A stretch of DNA of 64,000 nt. It comes from Lepiota brunneoincarnata (taxonomy: Eukaryota > Basidiomycota > Agaricomycetes > Agaricales > Agaricaceae). Below, in pieces: positions 11,514 through 22,922 of the stretch. The notes below the pieces were generated by a model. The model saw nothing but the letters and a program-made list of their open reading frames with translations, was not told the origin of the DNA and searched no databases. The stretch's first letter is position 1. Each line of letters opens with the position of its first letter. The translations under genes and the position numbers were made by a program. The stretch spans positions 1,116,001 to 1,180,000 of the forward strand of contig JAEBUN010000006.1 of NCBI GenBank assembly GCA_023014365.1. Direction: 5' to 3'.

Positions 11514-13063
11514 TCAGAACAAAACGTCATCAACATCTGGATACAGTCGATCCGTCGGCCACACATCATATCCATCCATTTTCTCCACAACCACCACCGT
11601 ATCGATCGGCTCATCTTCCCCCTCTTCATCTACTTCGGCGACGCCTATTCGGAGTTTGTGAACTGGACAGCCAGACTTTCTGCGGCAATTCAGCATCTCC
11701 TCTATCATCTCATCATCAGCCTCCAAGTCGGCGTTAAATATGAATGTCATTGTATGCAAGTTCGGCCACGGCACATTCGCCACATCGTCCATGAATAGCT
11801 TGGGAGCAACATCGATCTCCATGGACAAGTACGAAGCAAACTCGGTTATCGCCGGAAATACCTTGAACAGCTGGCGGTAGACAAATTCAGGAGAGGTCCG
11901 AGTTGCTTATAATCAGCGAGCGCATCTGCGTGAACCTCGAGGTCAATTTGGTGAACGCCCCAGGAAGACCAATGCCACTACCACTCCCATTGGAAGAAGA
12001 GAAAGTGGTTGAGGTAGTGAAAGGTTCCTCCCACAGCGTATCCAAATCGTGTTCCTGCGCGTCCTTGAGCACCAAACTCCCCAACTCGGGTGCCTCTATC
12101 TCCGACAACAGAATCCTGTATACCAGCCCTCGCGTGCCGCATATCCTCAACGACCGCAGCTCGGGCAGTCTTATCACCGGCCAACGACGCACCCTACTTC
12201 TATATCCTATCCCCATGCTCACTCCAGTTCCCGCTACGAGGCCATCTCCGCCTCCTCCCATATGACCACCGGGATCAATGTCTCCATATATCGAGAGATG
12301 CTCGAGTGAGGGACACGACTGCATGACGGAGTGGAAGAAGGCATACGAGATTGGGAGCGCCTTTGTTTGGTCGAGGTGCAACACGCGGAGGGAGGGGAGT
12401 CGATTTAGGCGGAAGAGGTATAGCGCTAGATCACGCAGACGGAAAAAGGCAAGTTTGGGCAGGTCGTCGAGGATAATTTGGGGGAGCGCATTTTGTGGAG
12501 GGGTTGCTGGCGGGGGTGCGCCAGTACCAAAATTCTCATTTCCTCTGGTCAACTCCTCGTGACCCACGGAAACGGACAGGTACTCAAAGCTCAGGGACCA
12601 GGATCTCCGCGTTACCCAGACATGCAAGGATGGTGTCACCCACGTCTGCAATCCCTTCACTTTCCGCGACGATCGAAAGCCGTCTCCATCTGTGCGATTG
12701 AGCAGCAACCAGCTCGAGCGCTTGATGGAGTTCCCAGCTGCAGCAGCAGCTGCTACCCGTCAAAAACTCGATGCGCACTTCGAGTAGATGACCACCCGAG
12801 CGCGTGGTGTACGCGGCCGTACGTTCGAGTGTGATCCGTTGATCTTGGGTGTCCTCAATGCGAATGGAAGACCAGAGGCGAGAAGTGTGGAGCGCGACAT
12901 AACGCAGCTTGGAACTGACATGGGAGATAACGATCTCAAAGGGTTGCGATGGCGGTGGTGGTGGTGATTCCGAGTCGGGGGCTATGGCTTCTCCTGCTAC
13001 CGCCATCTGCTGTGTCAGGACCATGATGCTGGACCATATTTCGTGGAAGAGTCTGGTTGGCAT
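11514..13063 (-). CDS. F-box-like / leucine-rich-repeat protein
   Basis: Probable substrate adaptor of an SCF ubiquitin ligase, inferred from layout only. The first ATG at 13063 gives MPTRLFHEIWSSIM, the position of an F-box helix. Then come KLRYVALHTSRLWSSIRIE (the post-F-box 'LWSSI' signature common in agaric F-box proteins) and leucine-rich segments such as LRVLHLDQTK, PSLEHLSIYG, LPELRSLRICG and MRSLIISNSDLS. The last exon ends with an acidic stretch (EVDEEGEDEPIDTVVVVE) and stops at 11514. Roughly three long exons are separated by short introns. An acceptor-like TATAG lies just before the first ATG, so a short upstream exon is possible. Such proteins form large families in agaricomycetes, so the target cannot be predicted. 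Confidence 0.72.
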
Positions 13064-13549
13064 GTTCAAACTATACTGGATCGCTTGGTGAGAGGCCTCT
13101 CTTTATTTTTCACTGATTCGTCGTAATGGAGTTAGGTGGGGGTGGTCATGTTGCAAGTTCGTGCACCTTGCGGGAGGTTATATTTATTTGGTGCCGTGTA
13201 AGAGCATTCTTGTGTGAACCAGCACGACATTTGGGATTTAAACTTTGTTGGACGCTATTGGCTGCGTATATTGACTTCCTAGAACGTACTTGGAATTACC
13301 TGGAGAGGGCAACACGACTTCATCTGTTCTTTTAGCTTCAGCTGGTGGCTTCCAAGTTTCTGGTTCGCGCTAGCCGCATATCAAGCGACCCTCGAGAAAC
13401 ACGGGCATCTGATTTGATGAAGCTGCACACGGTTTGAGTTCTATTGACATACAGACCCCTTCCCTCCCCGCCGCGTGCAGAACTTTTATTAAGGGCAATG
13501 ATACGGCTGGGTTTCAAACGGACGTTGTACGAATCATAAATCAAGAAAC
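13064..13549. other. F-box gene promoter and downstream flank of the BLI-3-like gene
   Basis: Between the F-box-like start and the BLI-3-like stop I see no coding exon. A plus-strand frame at 13126-13335 has no recognisable content. The segment just upstream of 13063 presumably holds the F-box gene promoter. Confidence 0.4.
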
Positions 13550-14424
13550 TCAAGACTTGTGAAGAGAGATCTGCCAGAGCCGAATGAACATTTTCAAGAG
13601 AGAAGTAAGTGATTTGTGGCCCAACCTCATTGGCGGACAATGCCCGCAACTGACCGGGGGAGGCAACTTTACCAGTGAGTGCATCCACACCAATCTCGAT
13701 GGCACGCATAACCTTGCCCTCGGTAGGGATACCAGTAGCGGATTTCGTCCGGGACAACCTCGATAATTGATACACGCGGATCAGTCTCATCGCCCTTATG
13801 AACACCATCTTTGAGGTCACCAAACCAGGCAGAATTCCTGTGCGGTGTTAGGTAGAATATTAAGAGACGAGACGACTTGCCCTTTCGACCAATACTTCTT
13901 GATTGTTGCTCTGTCATTGATGATTTTGGCCTTGCCCGCAATCCTGTGAGCCGGCCCAAGCTTAAATTAGGATGGTGCACGGGGATGGTTGGAACTCACG
14001 AGGCCCAGGCCGTGGTGGATGGATTCAAGAACGACACGTTGACGTTGGAATCGTTATGTATTTCGTCAAACTTGTGCGAGGCGTTATTGGCGAGAAAGAC
14101 GAACTCGAGCTGGTCGGATTCTTTGGCTGAAATGCAAGCGTGAGTTTTCAAACGTTTTGGCTTGGGCTTCACGTACAAGAAGCGGGAGTCATGGCTCTAG
14201 AATGCAAGTGACCTTCAGCGGAACGGCTGGTGAGCATCGCCGTTGCTGTGGACTTGATGATTTCCTTCAAGCCTGTGGGCGGGGGCGTGTAGGTTGGATC
14301 GAAGGGTGGGCATAGCCATGAGTCAAACTTACCATCGAATCTTCTCTTCTGTGCTGGCGGTGGTCATAGAAGCTTGAGCTGTGTACGGGTCGAGTTTGTT
14401 GGCGGTGAAGCTGGGTGATTCCAT
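13550..14424 (-). CDS. BLI-3-like FMN-binding split-barrel (general stress) protein
   Basis: Small soluble flavin-binding protein of the pyridoxamine-phosphate-oxidase-like fold, related to Neurospora blue-light-induced BLI-3 and bacterial general stress protein 26. The start at 14424 gives MESPSFTANKLDPYTAQAS and TEEKIRW. Later exons read FVFLANNASHKFDEIHNDSN, VNVSFLNPSTTAWAS (flavin-site region) and AWFGDLKDGVHKGDETDPR, VSIIEVVPDEIRYW, then IEIGVDALTGKVASPGQLRA. Reading through the last donor gives a long meaningless tail. Splicing from SANE to a 21-nt final exon (ISLHKS, stop at 13550) fits the family better. A TATA-like TATATAAA sits at 14473-14480, about 50 bp upstream. Light or stress induction is known for BLI-3 but not shown here. 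Confidence 0.85.
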
Positions 14425-14472
14425 GCTGATTATATGCGTTGGGTGTTGAGTTGGAAAGATGGTCCCCAAAGG

Positions 14473-14480
14473 TTTATATA
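14473..14480 (-). promoter_or_regulatory. TATA box of the BLI-3-like gene
   Basis: TATATAAA on the minus strand, about 49 bp upstream of the ATG at 14424, at a usual TATA distance once a short 5' UTR is allowed. Confidence 0.5.
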
Positions 14481-14935
14481 CTGGTGTCGTTGGTGGTGAA
14501 TTGACGTCATCGTCTCGGAATCCGCTGGACCTTGTTAAATGAACCCCACCTGAGAGGAGTGAACCGTCTATAAATAGTGTCAGTCCTCTTTCTCACAATT
14601 AAATAACCCACCTAGCACGGTAAACAGGCGGATAGACTTGTCGACCGTCGGCAGTCAATTGGCATCTGACCCTGGGGTGTTGGCCGGATATATCCGCAGG
14701 GAGCGGGAATGTGCAAAGAAAGCAAAAAAAAGCGAATAATATATAGGCGAGGTATTAATGACATGTCTCGTGAATCTATCCAGTCCCATGGGTGAGTGAG
14801 TGGAGGTAGGTGTGTTGTAGTATACACCATCATGCGAGCAATTCAACGCGTTTTCAAGTGTGGGCGTTGAACCGGGAGATATATGCCGCCGAGGACCATG
14901 GACCATAAGGTATACAATATAAATGGACGGCGTGT

Positions 14936-15631
14936 CTACTGGGCTCCAGAGGGTGTGGGTTGTTGTGGCGCCATTCCGGCGGGTACTAGAAGTGCATGTG
15001 TCAATACCGTGGCAGAGTTGCGAACTGAGCGACTTACACGGTGGGAGCTGCGGTCGTTGGCCCTCGCTGAACACCCGCGAGATCAGTACGCCAACACCCT
15101 CGAATACGCCTAGGAGGATGCCGCACGCGATGGCAGAGCCTAGTGCAGACTTGGGACCACCTGTTAGGGGTTGTTAGCTAGAGAAGCCGAGAGAGAGGGG
15201 AGACTCACTCCGAGCGGCTAAGCAACCACCAGTCATAAACCCCGAGAGAATTGCATTCCATGCATCTTCCTTCTGTCGCCAGCCTTTGATAGCACAGTCG
15301 AATGTGGAGAACATGCCACCCCACACGCCAAAGTTTCCGCCAGTCACGGGTGCTCGTGCTTTTATGGATGAGACGGCGCCGACGAGGCGTTCGCCCTAAG
15401 GAAGGGATTGGCCAAGACACAGCGGTGGTAAGTAGAGAAGACGTACTCTTGGTGAATTCCTGGCACCCTTGATGCCATACCAGATGCCGCCACCTACCGC
15501 ACCCATTGAGAATGCACCGCCAAAGTCGTTGAGAACGACCCATGGGCTGAGGAAGGAAAGGCGGTGAGTGGAAGGAATGGAGAGAGTGTGTGCACGCACC
15601 AGGGGTCGCGGGTGTGGTCTGCATGGGCCAT
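14936..15631 (-). CDS. tim17: Tim17, mitochondrial inner-membrane translocase subunit
   Basis: Core subunit of the TIM23 presequence translocase, which moves matrix proteins across the mitochondrial inner membrane. The start at 15631 gives [10 protein letters not shown], then across the first intron [20 protein letters not shown] and [14 protein letters not shown], the strictly conserved Tim17 N-terminus. Next are [40 protein letters not shown], and [13 protein letters not shown] with the final helices [20 protein letters not shown]. The four TM segments with GxxxG motifs are intact. The last intron (GTAAGT near 15019) joins PQLPP to [16 protein letters not shown] and the stop at 14936. It is divergent from the zinc-finger gene at 15768. 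Confidence 0.93.
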
Positions 15632-15767
15632 TTGAAGAGATTGAGAGGGGATGGAGGATGGAGGACGGAGGAGGGAAGACGGAGTGAAACTTTCTGAGGC
15701 ACGTGTGGAATAACACGTGATGGTTTGTACGCGAGATGGACGGGTATGTTATTATTTTTTTTGTGAT
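15632..15767. promoter_or_regulatory. shared bidirectional promoter, tim17 / zf-4CXXC_R1 gene
   Basis: Only 136 bp separate the two divergent start codons, so core promoters and 5' UTRs must overlap. It contains a CACGTG E-box-like hexamer near 15701 and another CACGTG near 15714. No clear TATA box is visible. Confidence 0.6.
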
Positions 15768-18561
15768 ATGAATGCGATGGACTCAAGCGACACGTCCTCT
15801 TCGCTTGACGACATTCCCCTCTCTCCGCGTTCCACCCTTGCTGCACGCACAACAAATCTTGCTCTGCCCTCTTCACCCCCGACCTCCCCCTCCTCCCACG
15901 TGCCCCTTTCCGCCCACAAGGAGAACACGCTCGTCTGCCCCATCCCCATGGCACAGCCCACCATCCCCGCCTCCCTCAAACGCAAACTCCCAGACCGCGA
16001 CGATCCCGCCCCTTCTCCCCCAAAGAAACACCGTCCCTCTCTCCCCTCCCTCACCCTCACCCTCAAGCCCCCCAAGCCCCGGTCTTTCGCGTCCACTCAC
16101 ATCCCCATGTCCAACGCCTGTCCCCGACTATCCAAACGGCTTCATATACTGCCACCAGTGTAGCAAAAAGCGTGATGTCACTGGTCTGTATCCCTCCCCG
16201 CCCATTGCAGCCTCTCCATCCACTCACCCCTTCCTAGACGCCATCCAGTGCACCTTCTTCGAGCTTCACTACAGCACAAAGGAAAAGGATAGGGAAAAAC
16301 CCCCAGCGCCAGCGCCGCTGTGTCGCCAAGTTTTGCAAATTCTGTCTCAAGAACCGCTACGACCAGGAAATCGATGACGTCGTCAACATCGCTCGGAGCA
16401 GCAAAAGGGAGCCCGGCCACATCGAGTCGGCGGGATACATCTACAAGTCGGTCCATTTAAACAAGAAGTTCCTGCACTCGCTCATCCATCCAAACTCAGG
16501 TGTCCCAAGTGCTGTGATATGTGTAACTGTCCCCGATGCCGCAAATCCAAGGGCCTAGAACCTATGGGGTCAGTCCCCTTGTTTTCCATCCCATCACTAC
16601 CCCTCATAGTTCCAAAACAGGAGCGCGGGAACCATTCGTAGACCCCCCCCAGAACCCGTGCCGAAAGTCCCGTCCATATCGGATAGGAACAAGGCCGAAC
16701 GCAAGTCAAAATCAAAATCTTCATCTGACCCCACATCCTCTGCCAAAGGCAAATCCGCCTCTGCAGCGAAGAAGGCCAAGGCAAAGCCCTTGCCCATTGT
16801 CAGGTGGACATCGATACCCGTCAATCTATCTTTGGAAGATGCCGAAGCCCGCTTCCACATAAGAGAATTTATCCTGCGCTTTGCCGACCTTATGGAACCC
16901 AACATACCCAGAGCCAATCTCGAAGAGCTCGAAGAAATTGGCGGCCGTCGACATCAAGGCCGTAGCGAGGAAGACGAAATGACCGGTTGGGTCAGCGAAT
17001 TCTGCGTCAAGTCTGTCATTATTGGATTATTGAATCTCCTCGCAAAAGAGCTCCAAGGTACACTTGCTGCAGTACGTCTCCCCCAATGCGTTTCTTATTA
17101 TCGTTCCTGACCAGTACGTGCAGGCGATCAAGTCAGCCGTCAAGGAGATCCGCAACATGGGCGTCAACCTGAACAAAATTTGGCCCATCCTCGCCTCACT
17201 CCGTGATGTTTCAGTGGCAGAAGACCTCTCCGCAGGCCTCCCTCCACCCACTCTCCCTGGTTCTGCGACACCATTCCATTTTACCTTCTCTGACCCACTC
17301 CCGCCACCTGTAACACATGACATTCGCGCGATGAGAAGCACGCGTAACAATGACAACGACGGTCTTCATATAGCATATTCCGCACAGATGATCCCTGTCA
17401 TCAACGCGCTCATTGAGGACGCGCTGTTAACTGCTTCAGTACGCGAGGAGATTGAAGCTGGAGTGCGCTGATGGCAAGGAAGCAATCAGAGATGCCAGGG
17501 AGGCTGTCAAACGGGAGGCAGAGCGTTGGGAACAAGTCCGAAAGACAATGGAGAGCCATGTCAAAGCCAAGGCCCAAATTCTTGAGGTTTGCTCCGCACT
17601 TTCCCCCTTCCACATTGATTACTCACTGCTGCTCAATCAGAACCGAGCGAAGCGCGAATACCACAAACACAAACTTATCTGCCTCGACAGTGCCCTAAAA
17701 GCCATCATGCCGAAATACGCGCCGCGTCTAACGCACTTGGGTACAGACTTGGATGAGCGGGTATATTGGATCCTATCACCAGGGGCATCAGAACGTGAAG
17801 CTGCGCATGACTTCATACTCACATGTGCGAGTGAAGAAGACCGGTTGAAGAAGGGCAGGAAGAAGGCAAAGGTGTTGAATAGCGAGGAGGAGAGGGCCGA
17901 GATGAAGCAGTGGTCATGGTTTGTTGCCGTGTGGGGCAAGAAACCAGACGAAGCGGCTGGGTACGAATCCAGGGCGAAGGTCAAGACACGGAAGCAGAGG
18001 CTCGTGGAAGGTAATGAGGAGGTAGCAGGTGTTGAAGACTCGGATGGGGCTGAGAATGAAAGCGATGACAGCGACATGGACAGCGCAGAAGAGATGGAGA
18101 GATGGTGGGGCTTTCACGAACCTCTCGAGATTCTCAAGCTTGCAGAATGGATCGCAATGAAAGCCGGGTTAGATGACGAACCTGCGGAAATAAATGCCGC
18201 GTCGTCCGTCCAGCAAGACAAAGATGAGCAGGAATCCCGGGCTTCCTCATCCACTATCACTCTCAATGGCTCCATCTCAGCTCTCGCCCTCAACGGACGC
18301 AGTGGAAATGGTAGCAGCGGTTCTGGAAAGAGTCGCGATACGAGCGTGACTGCTGTTGGTGGCGCCGAGTCGAGCAGGAGAGAGCATTTGAAGAATTTGG
18401 TGGATGAACTGAGGACGTTCGCGGCATTGCTGGAGTGGAGAGTCAAAGAGGACAAGTACGATCTCGTACTGAAGGATATGGACGCTGCTAGCGGTAGTGG
18501 GAAGGACAAGGGGAGTACCGGACGTTCGGTGTCTGCGAGCAGTTTCTATGGGACACGATGA
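15768..18561 (+). CDS. zf-4CXXC_R1 (CDCA7-like) zinc-finger protein with a WHIM/DDT-like region
   Basis: Probable nuclear chromatin protein. The start at 15768 gives [20 protein letters not shown] and a Pro/Ser-rich disordered part with KRKLPDRD and PPKKHRP basic motifs. The zinc domain follows: [32 protein letters not shown] and [20 protein letters not shown], the CXXC series of the CDCA7/R1 family. After a Lys/Ser-rich linker, a DDT-like helical block ([20 protein letters not shown]) leads to a coiled coil ([20 protein letters not shown]) and [15 protein letters not shown], which resembles the WSD motif of ISWI-associated proteins. The tail is acidic and Ser-rich and stops at 18561. Vertebrate CDCA7 recruits the HELLS remodeller to hemimethylated DNA; whether this protein does so is inference. 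Confidence 0.82.
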
Positions 18562-19015
18562 AAGAGAACACGGGTAAGGAGAGCATTGTGTTATCATGCA
18601 GCTCATATTCCCCCCTTCGAGGTCTTTATGGCATTCATTATGTGGCCTTGCATCTGTCTCTCCCGACTCATCCTGCACCGATACCTGGATCTCACAATCC
18701 AAATTTTATTCAAAGCAAGACATGATAATCCCACGTCCTATCCAGTAGCGCTTTTCTTTATTTTTGTCCACTCCATAGATGTTTTTTGGTGTTCCCTCTT
18801 GAATGTATGTATGATACAATATATTCCCCCCAGTTGTTAGTACTTGTCATTTTACCTTTTTCTTTTGATTCATCAAATGCAAACGCTCCTTTGTAATATT
18901 TTAATATTCTTATTTCAGTCGATATGACTCCAATTTGTAACCCAAATGAAATTAGTCTAGATAGTGCAATGAGAAACGGAATCAGCAGCCCCACTATCTT
19001 ATATTCACAACTGCC
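18562..19015. other. convergent 3' flanks
   Basis: AT-rich DNA between the zinc-finger gene stop and the MAPEG gene stop. Short frames occur on both strands without recognisable content; presumed 3' UTRs. Confidence 0.45.
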
Positions 19016-19822
19016 TCAAAACCCTGCCTCAATGAGTCGCTTACCCGCAACATATACGGAAACAAAAGAGAGCACTGGAGGGTAGCAATTAACCACGGTT
19101 GCATCACCTGTGAAACTTGGAAACTAGACTTACACAGGTTGCCCAGGAAACCGAAACCAGCACCGAATTGTGACCTCTGGCAGTAATAGTCAGGATGTCA
19201 GACGTGGGCGGGAAGAACGGAGCACGAACCTTAGCTGGATCACCACTCATATAGCCCAGTGTGAATGGGATGCGAGTGGTAGACCAGAAAGCACAGAAAG
19301 CAGCCGCGGAAAGAGGATAGCGGAGACCTGTGATTGCTGGTACTGGAAAGGGAATGGTTTTATTAGACCGTGGAAGGGCTATGATATGTGGAGTGGTTAT
19401 TATATACCCGAGGATGACCAGAGGAAGGCTTTCTAATGTGTTCTGATGTGCACCTAGATTTCGCGCCTAGATCAGACTAGTGTGACAAGCTTGGCCTAAA
19501 ATCACCTACGCTGAGCACAGTTGAAAATGTGTGCGTCCCTGGATGCTTCGGCCTGCGCCTTATCAGCATACACTGTAGAGATTATCACGGTGAATGAGGG
19601 CTCCTTCTCAACAACGCATGGTATCGTACCCTGCGGATAGTCGATTTTTGCACGTCGCCTGGCCCTCCCGACTGTTATGACTTGGCCCCATATAACAAGG
19701 ACTGTTGACGATAGTGCTGCGACGACGTAATGATAGCTGAATGATCACGCAAGTCAGCTTGAGTGGCGACAGCAGGTGTAGGAGCAAACTCACTGATCAG
19801 GAACAGTGAAGGTGGTGGACAT
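19016..19822 (-). CDS. MAPEG-family microsomal glutathione S-transferase (MGST3-like)
   Basis: Four-helix membrane enzyme of the ER or outer mitochondrial membrane that conjugates glutathione or reduces lipid peroxides. The start at 19822 gives MSTTFTVPD, then across the first intron HYHYVVAALSSTVLVIWGQV and TVGRARRRAKIDYPQ. Next are VYADKAQAEAS and FNCAQR joined across an intron to AHQNTLESLPLVILG, the family signature. Later comes ITGLRYPLSAAFCAFWSTTR and TLGYMSGDPAK, then QFGAGFGFLGNL. Between LVILG and ITGL lies a stop-free 72-nt stretch that looks like an intron but does not restore frame when cut at its GT and AG. It may be translated as an insert. The end is uncertain by a few dozen bases. 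Confidence 0.82.
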
Positions 19823-19863
19823 ATCGGATTTGGGGATAGAAATGATGAAAACAAAAAGTGAGG

Positions 19864-19870
19864 TTATATA
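19864..19870 (-). promoter_or_regulatory. TATA-like element of the MAPEG gene
   Basis: TATATAA on the minus strand about 42 bp upstream of the ATG at 19822. Confidence 0.4.
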
Positions 19871-20304
19871 GCGTATCTTTAATTCTCTGCTCCTGAGTCA
19901 TCCTAGGAATTCTTGTCCAACCCGCTTGTACGCGTCAGCACCGGCATAAGTCCATTAATTCGATTGAACACGCTCAGTCAGCTCGAAGGCGCGAGATTGG
20001 GTCAGCAAGTTTACACATGTTGTTAAACCGATGTCAAGCCTGAACATTTGAACCCTGACTGAGAAGAGAATGTGCCCATCTCAATTGAACGTGCGGGCGT
20101 AAGTGGGAATGCTGTTAATAGCATTGGTCATCTGCATCGCTGATGTTGTAAAAAGCCTTACGCACCAACATCAGCCACTGACACATCTGTTACTCGAGCA
20201 TCAGCTCGAGTGTTCCACCCATTCACCGCGCGCTGCCACCAAGTTTCGACCACAACGACCAGTGTAGACGATGAGAAACCGAGAGGTATAAGAATGTCGG
20301 CTTC
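19871..20304. other. MAPEG gene upstream region and SWS1 3' flank
   Basis: No coding exon recognised. Part of this stretch must be the MAPEG gene promoter, and the right end the 3' UTR of the SWS1 homologue. Confidence 0.4.
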
Positions 20305-20932
20305 CTACGTTGCGGAGGGTGCCATACCACATTCCGAGTCCTCTTCCACAAGGGAAAACTGCCGCATGTATAGAGCGGCGAGATCATCGGGTTTCATTTC
20401 CCGTTCAACACAGAGCGACATGTGATCTGCGAGGCGAGTTGCAAGCAGATGTTTACACTATTCGCGATTGGATTGAGCAATGATCAAGGGGCACATCGGG
20501 CCGACTACTCACCATGAGATGGTGCTTTTGCTGGAGAACATAATGCAAAAATGCGGGGCAGCTACAATAATAAGGGTACCCCGTGGTGCTGACTGCGAGA
20601 AGAACCAGATATGTCCCATTGGATCCAATCACTTCATACTCCGTGTGCCCCCACGCCGTCGTGTACTTGATGACTGTGACGGTAAGTATTCGACCCAGAA
20701 AATGAGGGATTTGATTACCACTCCGGTGGTCTATCAAGTCTAGCGCGTTAATTATCGTCTGCTCTGGAAGGATATGTTGAAGCTGATGCAAATCTTCATC
20801 AGAAACTGTTCATGAAGTTGTTAGAGATTGCTATAATGCCAAACTATCGTTAACTGACGATCTTGGCCTTTCACCCGCGTTGATAACAGCGTCTGCTATC
20901 CTTAGTGATTCCGTAACGTGGACGTCGTTCAT
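20305..20932 (-). CDS. sws1: SWS1/ZSWIM7-like SWIM zinc-finger recombination factor
   Basis: Homologue of fission-yeast Sws1 and human ZSWIM7, the SWIM-domain partner of Rad51 paralogues in Shu-type complexes that promote homologous recombination. The start at 20932 gives MNDVHVTESLRIADAVINA. Intron removal joins VSDEDLHQLQHILPEQTIIN, ALDLIDHRSVIKYTTAWG, then YEVIGSNGTYLVLLAVSTTG and YPYYCSCPAFLHYVL. The last intron splits the SWIM motif: CSC lies in one exon, and CKHLLATRLADHM with the remaining Cys-x-His opens the next. The protein ends EEDSECGMAPSAT at 20305, about 165 residues, the usual size. All four predicted zinc ligands are present. It is divergent from TRM11. Confidence 0.87.
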
Positions 20933-21024
20933 TGTTAACAGAATGTATGTTTGTCCTATGAGAGCTTGCCAAACAAACGGCAGCCCCCGAGATCCGGCAA
21001 GAAAATCGTTGATATGATTAGACC
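20933..21024. promoter_or_regulatory. shared bidirectional promoter, SWS1 / TRM11
   Basis: Only 92 bp separate the two divergent ATG codons, so both genes must initiate from one compact promoter. No TATA box is evident. Confidence 0.6.
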
Positions 21025-22922
21025 ATGAGGGCAAGCTACCTCATAGCTTTTGCTCAATCCCACAGCAACTTCCGACTGCCGGAATTACAGTCCATTTCCG
21101 AACTTCATGGCTTTCAGGTCTACCTGCCGAAGGATCCAGACACCTCGAGGCCGTTCATGGTGGTGGAGCTCGACAAGGAGGAACACGCCTTCATCCTCGC
21201 AAAGAGGTGTATTCTTATCAAGTAATGTTTCGCGCAATGGACCAGGCAAATGCTTACACCCTGCTGCCAAGATCCATACACGAATTCTATGCCCAGGGAA
21301 AGTCATATGATGAAGTTCACGAGGTGAATCGCTCAAATAAGCATTTATGGGAAAAGTACATCCCGGACACATCGTTCAAGTTTATCGTCACCGGCTTCAA
21401 CCATACCATACCCCAGAAAAGGCAGCGTGACGTAATCGAAAGTTTCTCCTACATGGACTTTCAAGGCAAGATCGACATGAAAAACCCTGAAATCACCATC
21501 GCCTGTTTTGAAGAATGTATGTTTGACTTATACTACCGCATCCGGTGGAAATGATACGAACTCTTTGCTTCATGATGTAGACGAGAGTAGACCAGCTCTT
21601 CCTGATGGACCCCCACGCAAGCGCTGTGAAAATGACGGTCATTTCAGGGAAGTGTTTTTCGGCAGGTTGGTACGTTCATGCTCAAGGCGGCCGATGACGA
21701 CAGAGACTAAACGCTACATTGTCAGATCGTAGAAGGCACTGCTCGACAGTTGATTGGTGTCTTTGACGTGAAGAAGCGCGTGTACTATGGGAATACTAGT
21801 ATGGAAGCTGAAATATCCTTACTCATGGCCAATCAGACTCTGGTACGAAAACACTAGCTCTGTCAGTAACACCTACCAAACGCGTTGAAATAAGGCTTCC
21901 CCAGGAAAATGGGTATACGATCCCTTCATGGGGACGGGAAGTATGGCGTATGTAAGCCCTTGGAACTCTCCGTGCCTTGACTCGTCCTGATTGACTACAC
22001 CGAACAGCCAACTGCGCACTTTGGTGCAGTTATATTTGGCTCCGATATCGATGGCAGGCAAATGAGAGGGAAAGGTAAGTCGTATTTGCTATTAATAGTC
22101 AAACAAAATCCCTTAAGCAAGGTATCAGGAAAACCTCCTGGCGTTATTCGTGCCGCTGCCCAGTATGGCGTCGCGTCCAGGATTATTGATCTGTGCACTT
22201 TCGACATTACGCACAACCCATGGCGATGTGGAGAGCTCTTTGACGCAATTGTTACAGACCCACCATGTGCGTTGGGGTTATTGATAATGAGTAATCCACT
22301 TCTAACTTCATTCAGATGGCGTACGCGCGGGGGCGAAGCGACTCGGCCGAAAGAAAGAACTATCTAAGGAGAAAATGGAATTATACATGCAACACTCCCA
22401 ACATCCCAGACCGTATGGACAACTCTTTTGGCAGACAATTCCTTGGTGTTGAGCTCATTCCATAGTGATGACCAACCATATATTCCGCCAACCAGGCCAT
22501 ATGAGCTCTCAAATCTAGCCACAGACCTGGTTCTTCTCGCTAGATATCTCCTCAAGCCCGGAGGGCGACTCGTGTTTTTCCTACCAACTGTCACAGACGA
22601 GTACCAGGAAGTGGACATCCGCACCATGTTGTGCGGTGGAATGGAGGTCATCGCTAATTCTTTGCAGGACTTTGGCTCATGGGGTCGCCGGGTGGGTCGC
22701 TTAACCTTTTATTGGGTAAATTAGCCTCATACTACAACATAGCTGGTTACTATTCGGAAGACAGTCACTGAAAAGTACCCACCTCCAACATTCGACTCTC
22801 TCAGAGAAGAAACAAATAATGCACACGTGCCCGCTCATAAAGATTTTAGGGAGAAATATTTCCAAGGATTCAACAAAGGACAAAGCAGCGGTGATTCGGT
22901 TGTTGACGTCCCGGTGACATAA
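21025..22922 (+). CDS. trm11: Trm11, tRNA (guanine-10-N2) methyltransferase catalytic subunit
   Basis: With its small zinc partner Trm112, Trm11 methylates G10 of many tRNAs in the cytoplasm. The start at 21025 gives MRASYLIAFAQSHSNFRLPE, then SIHEFYAQGKSYDEVHE and FKFIVTGFNHTIPQKRQRD (THUMP-containing N-half). The SAM-binding part follows: WVYDPFMGTGSMA (motif I), FGSDIDGRQMRGK, and, after an intron through the motif, TDPPYGVRAGAKRLGRKK (the catalytic D-P-P-Y). The end reads LLKPGGRLVFFLPTVTDEYQ, SLQDFGSWGRR, LVTIRKTVTEKYPPPTF, and HVPAHKDFREKYFQGF before the stop at 22922. An unspliced reading would stop early at 22724. The final intron (donor GTGGGT, acceptor near 22743) restores the conserved tail. 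Confidence 0.92.
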
